NCBI GenBank assembly: GCA_018266095.1
Contig: JAFEBC010000321.1
Location: 1-9,899, forward strand
Origin: Deltaproteobacteria bacterium
Lineage (GTDB): Bacteria > Myxococcota > Myxococcia > Myxococcales > 40CM-4-68-19
Length of the DNA stretch: 9,899 bases
Direction of reading: 5' to 3'
Each line of letters opens with the position of its first letter. The stretch's first letter is position 1. Shown in pieces: positions 1 through 5,148 of the stretch. Below the pieces are notes generated by a model, which did not search any database, was not told the DNA's origin, and saw only the letters and a list, made by a program, of their open reading frames with translations. Position numbers and translations under genes: made by a program.

Positions 1-302
1 CGCAGTCGCTCGCGGATCTGTTCGGCAGCCTCACGCCGCTGCGCGCGCTGGTCGCGGCCTCGCGGCTCGCGCTCGAGCTGGAGGGCCGCGAGGCGCTCAC
101 CGACGGCGGCGCAGAGGACGGCTACACGGCGCGCCTGCAGATCAGCGGCGAGCGCGTGACGGGCGCGCTGGCGCTCACCTGGAGCGACGGCCGCACCAAC
201 ATCGATCGCGACGAGGAGATCGCCTGCGAGGTGCTCTGTGACCACCTCGCCACGGAGCTCGATCGCCTGACGCCGCCCGCGGCCGCAAAGCCCACGACAT
301 GA
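1..302 (+). CDS. C-terminal fragment of an unrecognised protein (5' end outside window)
   Basis: The reading frame is open from the window edge (first full codon at 3) to a TGA at 300-302, giving 99 visible residues. Visible pieces are LFGSLTPLRALVAASRLAL, a central stretch with alternating polar and hydrophobic residues (YTARLQISGERVTGALALTW), and an acidic C-terminus containing EIACEVLCDHL with two Cys four residues apart. There is no hydrophobic segment long enough to be a membrane helix, so this part is probably soluble. I do not recognise the family. The stop overlaps the start of the glycosyltransferase (ATGA), so the two are probably translationally coupled in one operon. One possibility is a cytoplasmic C-terminal extension of a membrane sugar-phosphate transferase, but that is a guess from context only. 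Confidence 0.75.
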   Translation, partial: QSLADLFGSLTPLRALVAASRLALELEGREALTDGGAEDGYTARLQISGERVTGALALTWSDGRTNIDRDEEIACEVLCDHLATELDRLTPPAAAKPTT

Positions 303-1486
303 GCCAGCGCCTGCGCGTCGTGTTCGCCATGCCGGACCTGCAAGACGTCGGCGTGCAGCGCGTGGTGCGCGGCCTGCTGACGCGCTGGGATCGCGCCGCG
401 TTCGAGCTCTCGGTGCTGGTGCACAAGCGCGAGGGCACGCTGGCCAAGACCTACGCGCCCGATGTGCCGATCATCGAGGTGGACAAGCTCGTCCCCGACG
501 TGCGCGGCGTGCGCATCGCCACGCGCGTCTTGGGCTACGCGCGCGCGTACCGGCGCCTGAAGCCGCACGCGGTGCTCTCGATGACGCCGTACTCGAACCT
601 GGCCTCGGTGATGGCGCGCCCGCTCTCGGGCCAAGGGTTCGGCCTCGTGGTGTCGGAGCACGCGCACGTGACCGCGTCGCTGCGCGACCAGAGCGCCTTC
701 GGCACGGGCTTTCGCACCTTCTACACGCGCATGTTCCCATCGATGTACGCGCGCGCGGAGATCGTGAAGGCGATCGCGCAGGAGAGCCTGGACGACCTGG
801 CCGACGTGCACGGCGTGCCGCGCGCGAAGCTGCGCCTCGTGCCCGATCCGCTCGACGTGCAGGGGCTTGTGGCGCTGGGCAAGGAGACGCCGGCGCATCC
901 GTGGTGCGCTCCCGAGGAGCGCGCGAAGGTGCCGCTCATCAGCATCCTGGGCCGCCTCGCGCCGCAGAAACGGCACGACCTCCTCTTGCAGGCGTTCGCG
1001 CTGGTGCGCAAGGAGCGGCCGGCGCGGCTCGCGATCGTGGGCCGCGGACCGGAGCTGGAGTCGCTCCGGGCGCTGGCCAGGTCGCTGGGCGTCGACGCAG
1101 ACGTGGCGTTCCTCGGCTTCCAGGAGAACGCGCACGCGATCCTCGCGCACTCGGAGGTGTTCGCGCTGAGCTCGGATTGGGAGGGCCTGCCCGCGGTGCT
1201 CCTGGAGGCGATGGCGCTCGGGACGCCGGTGGTGTCCACGCGCTGCCCGAGCGGTCCGAACGAGATCCTCGCGGGTGGACAGTATGGCCTGCTCGTGCCC
1301 GTGAACGACGCCGGCGCGCTGGCCCGCGGACTGCTGGAGGTGCTCTCGAATCCGCAGGCCGCCAAGGCGCGCGCCCAGGCCGGCTTTGCGTCGCTGACGC
1401 GCTTTGATCCCCAAGCGATCACGCTGCGCTATCAAGAGCTCGCGCGCGACGCGGTTCGTTTGTACGGCGCTCGAACAATGCGGTAG
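299..1486 (+). CDS. GT4-family glycosyltransferase
   Basis: A 395-aa retaining glycosyltransferase of family GT4 (GT-B fold). It probably transfers a nucleotide-sugar-derived hexose or HexNAc to a lipid-linked or polysaccharide acceptor at the cytoplasmic membrane. The N-terminal acceptor domain starts with VVFAMPDLQDVGVQRVVRGL (residues 7-26). The donor domain starts at ISILGRLAPQKRHDLLLQAF (214-233, with basic K224/R225 for the phosphates), followed by AIVGRGPELESL (245-256) and FLGFQENAHAILAHSEVFAL (271-290). The E-x7-E motif is E295...E303 in EGLPAVLLEAMALGTPVV, followed by CPSGPNEIL (316-324). That last motif is typical of GT4 enzymes such as the PglJ/PglH-like HexNAc transferases. Length is normal for the family. 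ATG 299 overlaps the previous stop by 4 nt, which supports this start, and the methyltransferase follows after 12 nt. The sugar specificity cannot be read from the sequence. Confidence 0.95.
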   Translation: MSQRLRVVFAMPDLQDVGVQRVVRGLLTRWDRAAFELSVLVHKREGTLAKTYAPDVPIIEVDKLVPDVRGVRIATRVLGYARAYRRLKPHAVLSMTPYSNLASVMARPLSGQGFGLVVSEHAHVTASLRDQSAFGTGFRTFYTRMFPSMYARAEIVKAIAQESLDDLADVHGVPRAKLRLVPDPLDVQGLVALGKETPAHPWCAPEERAKVPLISILGRLAPQKRHDLLLQAFALVRKERPARLAIVGRGPELESLRALARSLGVDADVAFLGFQENAHAILAHSEVFALSSDWEGLPAVLLEAMALGTPVVSTRCPSGPNEILAGGQYGLLVPVNDAGALARGLLEVLSNPQAAKARAQAGFASLTRFDPQAITLRYQELARDAVRLYGARTMR

Positions 1487-1498
1487 AGAGCGCACCTC

Positions 1499-2251
1499 AT
1501 GCCCACGCTGGAGACGGGCCTCTTCTGGCCCACACAAGACAGCGAGCCCGGCGACCGCAAGCGGCAGGCGCCCGAGTGGGTGGCGTACTCGTTCGCCTCG
1601 CGCGAGGCCGGCAGCCGGCGCGTGCTCGACTGCGCGTGCGGCGCGGGCTACGGCTCGTGGCTCCTCTCGCGCGGGGGCGCGCGCAGCGTGGTCGGCGTGG
1701 ATCTCGAGCCGGATTCGATCGCGTGGGCCAAGGATCACTTCGCCGGGCCCGAGGTGCAGTTCCGCGTGGGCGACGCCACCTCGCTGCCGCTCTCCTCGGG
1801 CGACGTGGATCTGGCGGTCTCCCTGGAGACGCTCGAGCACCTGCGCGACGCGCCCGCGTTCGTCGAGGAATTGCACCGCGTGCTCGCACCCGGCGGCCTG
1901 CTCGTCCTCTCGACGCCCCTGGGCCGTGGCGATCAGCGCCTGCACCCGCGCGATCCGCGGCACGTGCGCGAGCTCGATCCCGAGGAGCTGACCGCGCTCC
2001 TGTCGCCCCGCTTCGACATCGAGCAGCGCCTGGGCATGTGGACCGCGCCGGAGCTGGGTGAGCCGCGCCTGCGCCTGCGGCCGGGGGGCCTCGAAGGCAT
2101 CCTGCGCACGGGTGCACAGCGCGTGCTCCCCGACGTGGTGCGCAAGGTGGGCCGCACCCTGCTCGACGCGAACAAGGGCCCGCTGGCGTGGATCGGCGCT
2201 GATCAGTGGACGACGGCGCCGGTGCAGCTCGTCGTCGCGCGCCGCAAATAG
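1499..2251 (+). CDS. class I SAM-dependent methyltransferase
   Basis: A 250-aa soluble methyltransferase of the Methyltransf_11/UbiE-like type. Motif I, which binds S-adenosylmethionine, is VLDCACGAGYG (42-52). The acidic residue ending beta-2 is in VVGVDLEP (64-71). GDATSLPL (91-98) is the region around the adenine, SLETLEHL (108-115) is motif IV, and VLAPGGLLVLSTP (128-140) is the post-motif segment. The C-terminal ~100 residues are less conserved, Arg-rich and probably form the acceptor-binding part. The ATG at 1499 has a GAGAG Shine-Dalgarno-like stretch at 1486-1490, and the gene lies 12 nt after the glycosyltransferase stop, so the two are cotranscribed. By context it probably methylates a sugar or a terminal group of a surface glycan; the acceptor is an inference. 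It is the last plus-strand gene before the repeat-bearing gap. Confidence 0.93.
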   Translation: MPTLETGLFWPTQDSEPGDRKRQAPEWVAYSFASREAGSRRVLDCACGAGYGSWLLSRGGARSVVGVDLEPDSIAWAKDHFAGPEVQFRVGDATSLPLSSGDVDLAVSLETLEHLRDAPAFVEELHRVLAPGGLLVLSTPLGRGDQRLHPRDPRHVRELDPEELTALLSPRFDIEQRLGMWTAPELGEPRLRLRPGGLEGILRTGAQRVLPDVVRKVGRTLLDANKGPLAWIGADQWTTAPVQLVVARRK

Positions 2252-2260
2252 CTAGGGTCC

Positions 2261-2410
2261 GCGGTCCCGGGCCGTGGGGAGGGTTGCGCCCTCCGGGAGG
2301 CCTGCGGCACGACCGGCACCTCGCGTCCGCGAGGTGCTAGGAGCTCCGGACCACGCCTTGATGTGCCGCGCCTCAGTCGGGCGCAATCCCTCCCCACGCC
2401 CCGGGACCGC
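2261..2410. repeat. ~150-nt imperfect inverted repeat (REP/MITE-like palindrome)
   Basis: The arm at 2261-2291 is the reverse complement of 2379-2410 with one mismatch and one extra base. The match continues inward with gaps, pairing a GAGGC..GCGGCAC stretch ending at 2310 with its complement starting at 2363. Between the arms sits a separate hairpin (2316-2337). A further small hairpin lies inside the left arm: GGAGGG 2278-2283 pairs with CCCTCC 2289-2294 across a 5-nt loop. The element lies just after the methyltransferase stop, in the gap between two convergent genes, where a folding transcript could serve as a two-way terminator. No reading frame for a transposase is present. The right arm is also the first unit of the direct repeat array. 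Confidence 0.75.
2316..2337. terminator. possible terminator hairpin
   Basis: A perfect 9-bp GC-rich stem (GCACCTCGC, loop GTCC, GCGAGGTGC) lies 65 nt downstream of the methyltransferase stop, between convergent genes. No T-tract follows on either strand. It is therefore not a classical intrinsic terminator and could equally be just the central hairpin of the surrounding palindrome. Confidence 0.35.
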
Positions 2411-2522
2411 TCTCTGTCCTGTTGGTGGAGTCCGGTGCTCTCCCCACGCCCCGGGCCTGCTCTGTGTCCTGTTGGGGGAGTCCGGTGGATCTCCCCACGC
2501 CCCGGGGACCGCTCTCTGTCCT
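2391..2522. repeat. three direct copies of a ~50-nt unit (minisatellite-like)
   Basis: Units begin at 2391, 2441 and 2492, so the periods are 50 and 51 nt. Each starts with TCCCCACGCCCCGGG, followed by a variable base or two, then GCTCT(C/G)TGTCCT. The first two continue with GTTGG(T/G)GGAGTCCGGTG, whereas the third breaks off after about 31 nt and runs into unrelated sequence before the small membrane gene's stop. Units differ by a few substitutions and single-base indels, so the array is not freshly duplicated. An inverted copy of the 20-nt core lies at 2261-2280. There are no unique spacers between units. No gene is visible in the whole 2252-2536 gap. Confidence 0.85.
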
Positions 2523-2536
2523 TGAGTGGGTCCCGC

Positions 2537-2947
2537 TCAGTGCCGCAGCGTCGAACGCTTCTTGCCCAGTGGATCCGTCGGATCGAGCGGGGGCCGCTTG
2601 CGGCGCGTGGTGAGTCCGTGCTGCGAGAGGCCCAGGCCGCAGCGGCGGCAGACGGAGTCGCGCAGGTTTCGGTGCATGCGCCCGCACGCGTCGCAGAAGC
2701 GCACGCCGAAGAGGTTGCCGACCACCACGAGCAGCACGATGCACCCGAGCAGCACAGCGAAGCCCGGCGACACCAGCGCGAAGATGCCCGCGCGCCTGCC
2801 CGCGTAGAGCACGCCCGCTGCCAGGAGGAGCATGGACACACGGAAGGCCAGGCGCTTGACCTCGCCGCGCGCGTCGCCGATCCACAGCCAGGCCCACGCG
2901 CCGATGACGCCCGTGGCGATGAGCGACCAGGCCAGCGTCTCGTTCAT
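2537..2947 (-). CDS. small membrane protein with C-terminal zinc-ribbon-like motif
   Basis: A 136-aa protein with probably three membrane helices: about 4-23 (TLAWSLIATGVIGAWAWLWI), 34-50 (AFRVSMLLLAAGVLYAG) and 54-83 (GIFALV...GNLFGV). A small domain with two CxxC pairs follows, C85/C88 and C100/C103 (FCDACGR ... SVCRRCGLG), spaced like a zinc ribbon or rubredoxin-type knuckle. The C-terminal tail is basic and Pro-rich (TTRRKRPPLDPTDPLGKKR). I do not recognise a named family. ATG 2947 was chosen because it overlaps the TGA of the upstream epimerase gene (ATGA) and because the hydrophobic segment starts right after it. This coupling suggests co-production with WecB. The role is unknown; a membrane scaffold or metal-dependent regulator is possible. 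The 3' end abuts the repeat island. Confidence 0.82.
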   Translation of the reverse strand: MNETLAWSLIATGVIGAWAWLWIGDARGEVKRLAFRVSMLLLAAGVLYAGRRAGIFALVSPGFAVLLGCIVLLVVVGNLFGVRFCDACGRMHRNLRDSVCRRCGLGLSQHGLTTRRKRPPLDPTDPLGKKRSTLRH

Positions 2948-4047
2948 GCGCGCGCCTTCACGAAGCGCACGAGCGCGTCGGCCATGCGTTCGCCCGCGTG
3001 CCCGTCCCACAGCTCGGGGATGCGCGAGGCCTTCACCTGGCCCGCGAGGATCGCGCGCGCCGCGGGGACCACGCGCGCAGGATCGCTGCCGGTGAGCTGG
3101 TTCGTGCCCACGTCCACCGTGATGGGCCGCTCCGTGTTCTCGCGCAGGGTCAGGCACGGAACGCCCAGCGCCGTCGTCTCTTCTTGGATGCCGCCCGAAT
3201 CGGTCATCACCAGCCGCGCGCCGTCCGTGAGCGCGAGGAAGTCGAGATAGCCGAGCGGCTCGCACAGGCGCAGCGCGGGCGTGCGCGCGAGCAGGGCCGC
3301 GGCCTGCGGATCCTGCGTGATGCGGGCCTGCGTGCGCGGGTGCACGGGCAAGAGCACCGTGAGCTGCGCCGCGACTTCACTGAGCGCCGTCAGCACGCGC
3401 AGGAGCGCCTCGGGAGAGTCCACGTTCGACGGCCGGTGCAGCGTCGCCAGCGCGTACTTCTTGGGCTCAAGCTGCAGCCGCGCGTGCACGTCGCGGGCCC
3501 GCGCGCGCGGCAGGTGCGTCAGCAGCGAATCGATCATGGCGTTGCCCACGAACACGATGCGCTCCTCGGCCGCGCCCTCCTTGCGCAGGTTGTCGTCGCC
3601 ATCGCGGGAAGGCGTGAACAAGAGCGCCGACAGCCGATCGACGACGACGCGGTTCACCTCTTCAGGCATGGCCCAATCGAAGCTGCGCAGCCCGGCCTCC
3701 ACGTGCGCGATGGGGATGAGGAGCTTGGCCGCCACCAGCGCGCCCGCGAGCGTCGAGTTCACGTCGCCCGCCACCACCAGCACGTCCGGCCTCTCGCGCA
3801 CCAGCACCGGCTCGAGCGCCAGCATCACCTTCGCCGTCTGCTCCGCGTGCGTGCCGCTGCCCACGTTCAGGTGCACGTCCGGCGCGGGCAGGCCCAGCTC
3901 GTCGAAGAACACGTCGCTCATCTTCGCGTCGTAGTGCTGGCCTGTGTGCACGAGCGTCGTGCGCGCGCCGCGGGCCTTGAGCGCCGCGAGCACGGGCGCC
4001 ATCTTCATGAAGTTCGGCCGCGCGCCGACCAGGAGCAGGAAGTGCAT
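2944..4047 (-). CDS. wecB: UDP-N-acetylglucosamine 2-epimerase (non-hydrolysing)
   Basis: A 367-aa cytoplasmic GT-B-fold enzyme that interconverts UDP-GlcNAc and UDP-ManNAc (EC 5.1.3.14), supplying ManNAc-type sugars for surface polysaccharide. The length fits the family. Key residues of the family are in place: R10 and K15 in GARPNFMKMAPV, HTGQHYD (34-40), D95 in VAGDVNST, E117 in HVEAGLRS, MPEEVNR (127-133), LHRPSNVD (203-210), the phosphate-binding TDSGGIQEE (282-290), and RENTERP (302-308). The start at ATG 4047 fits the usual N-terminus; the frame stays open further upstream, but that part is antisense to the pseudouridine synthase. No strong Shine-Dalgarno sequence is seen. The gene diverges from the pseudouridine synthase and is coupled by ATGA to the small membrane gene downstream. 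The epimerase assignment is firm; which polysaccharide it serves is an inference. Confidence 0.96.
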   Translation of the reverse strand: MHFLLLVGARPNFMKMAPVLAALKARGARTTLVHTGQHYDAKMSDVFFDELGLPAPDVHLNVGSGTHAEQTAKVMLALEPVLVRERPDVLVVAGDVNSTLAGALVAAKLLIPIAHVEAGLRSFDWAMPEEVNRVVVDRLSALLFTPSRDGDDNLRKEGAAEERIVFVGNAMIDSLLTHLPRARARDVHARLQLEPKKYALATLHRPSNVDSPEALLRVLTALSEVAAQLTVLLPVHPRTQARITQDPQAAALLARTPALRLCEPLGYLDFLALTDGARLVMTDSGGIQEETTALGVPCLTLRENTERPITVDVGTNQLTGSDPARVVPAARAILAGQVKASRIPELWDGHAGERMADALVRFVKARA

Positions 4048-4119
4048 GCCGATGGTTTCGCCGCACAGGGCACTCGTGGTCAACCCGGTCGAGCGCGATT
4101 GCGCGTATACACGCTGCAC
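4048..4119. promoter_or_regulatory. divergent promoter region wecB / pseudouridine synthase
   Basis: A 72-nt gap between two divergent starts, so both promoters must lie here or inside the genes. On the plus strand a TATACA at 4106-4111, containing the palindrome GTATAC, resembles a -10 element and ends only 8 nt before the GTG start at 4120. No matching -35 is visible. On the minus strand TTGACC (4083-4078) resembles a -35, but the bases 17 nt further on (CGAAAC) are a poor -10. Both assignments are weak. Confidence 0.35.
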
Positions 4120-5148
4120 GTGAGCGAGCCCGAGATCGACGACAGCATCATCTGGTACGTGGTCGAGCCCAACTACGTGGGCTGGCTCCTGCGCGACTAC
4201 GTGCGCGAGAAGATGAAGCGGCCGCCCGACCCGGAGCGCATGGACAAGATGCTGCGCGGGCGCGCGCTCGTGCACCTGGAGACGGAGCCGCTCCTGCCGG
4301 ATTCGGTGGTGCGGCCCGGGCTGCGCTTCGGCCTGCGCCGGCGCTTCCCGGGCGACCGCGACGAGCCGCCGCCGCTCGTGTTCGTGCACGAGGACGACGC
4401 GCTGCTCATCGTCGACAAGCCCGCCGGCCTCGCCATCCACCCGACCGCGCGCTACTTCAAGTCCACGCTGACGTACGCGCTGGAGACGCGACACCGCGAC
4501 GCGAATGGCATGAAGCCAGACCCGGCGCACCGGCTCGACCGCGAGACCTCGGGCCTCGTCGCCTGCGGGCGCACGCCGGAGCACACCAAGCGACTCAAGG
4601 CGGCCTTCGCGGCGCGCACGATCGACAAGGCGTACCTCGCGCTCTGCGAGGGCGAAGCGCGCGCGGACACGTTCGAGATCGAGCTGCCGCTCAAGGTGGG
4701 CACGCCGGAGATCAAGGTGAAGGTGGTGGTCGCCGCCGATGGCCAGCTCGCGCACACCTCGTGCGAGGTGGTGGCGCGCTACCGCGACGCGCAGGGCCGG
4801 CCGCTGACGCTCGTGCGGTGCGTCCCCCGCACGGGACGCCAGCATCAACTGCGCGCGCACTTGCAGGCCGCGGGCCTGCCGCTCGTGGGCGACAAGATCT
4901 ACGGGCCGAGCGATCGCATCTTCCTGAAGCTCGCCGAGCGCGGCACCGGTCCCGCGGCGTGGGGCGAGTTCGACTCCTGCCTCACCGACGACGACCGCGC
5001 GGCGCTGCGCTTGTGGCGCCAGGCGCTGCACGCGAGCGAGCTCGTGGTGCCGCATCCGGTGACCGGCGAGCGCCTGCGCTTCACCGCGCCCTTGCCCGCG
5101 GACATCGCGGGGCTCATCGCGCAGCTCAGCGTCGTTGCAGCAGGTTGA
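4120..5148 (+). CDS. RluA-family pseudouridine synthase
   Basis: A 342-aa enzyme that isomerises uridine to pseudouridine in rRNA or tRNA. An S4-like N-terminal stretch (about 20-53: GWLLRDYVREK ... MLRGRALVH) precedes the catalytic domain. Family motifs are DDALLIVDKPAGLAIHPT (92-109), the catalytic loop HRLDRETSG (137-145) with Asp140 as nucleophile, and RTGRQHQLRAHL (237-248) followed by GLPLVGDKIYG (252-262). The order matches RluA/RluC/RluD. It is probably paralogous to rluD/rluC, but the target site cannot be read, so no symbol is given. No ATG lies near the N-terminus. GTG 4120 is preferred because conserved-looking sequence begins there; TTG 4099 is the alternative. No Shine-Dalgarno sequence precedes either, and the TATACA just upstream would fit a leaderless message. 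The last 23 nt overlap the convergent ligase gene. Confidence 0.92.
   Translation: MSEPEIDDSIIWYVVEPNYVGWLLRDYVREKMKRPPDPERMDKMLRGRALVHLETEPLLPDSVVRPGLRFGLRRRFPGDRDEPPPLVFVHEDDALLIVDKPAGLAIHPTARYFKSTLTYALETRHRDANGMKPDPAHRLDRETSGLVACGRTPEHTKRLKAAFAARTIDKAYLALCEGEARADTFEIELPLKVGTPEIKVKVVVAADGQLAHTSCEVVARYRDAQGRPLTLVRCVPRTGRQHQLRAHLQAAGLPLVGDKIYGPSDRIFLKLAERGTGPAAWGEFDSCLTDDDRAALRLWRQALHASELVVPHPVTGERLRFTAPLPADIAGLIAQLSVVAAG

Noticed and set aside
122..1963. Long open frame on the minus strand (613 codons)
   Set aside because: It is antisense to the glycosyltransferase and methyltransferase, which carry clear motifs. Its product is Arg/His/Ala-rich without domain signs, as expected of shadow frames in GC-rich DNA.
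2391..2522. CRISPR array
   Set aside because: The units are directly adjacent, diverged and ~50 nt long, with no unique spacers and no cas genes in the window.
2363..2541. Short coding frames through the direct repeats, giving Pro/Gly/Ser-rich peptides
   Set aside because: Periods of 50 and 51 nt are not both multiples of three, so the units shift frame. No start with a ribosome-binding site is seen.
2998..4098. Upstream extension of the pseudouridine synthase frame on the plus strand
   Set aside because: This part lies antisense to wecB, is Arg/His/Gln-rich and lacks any domain. The synthase motifs begin only after 4120.
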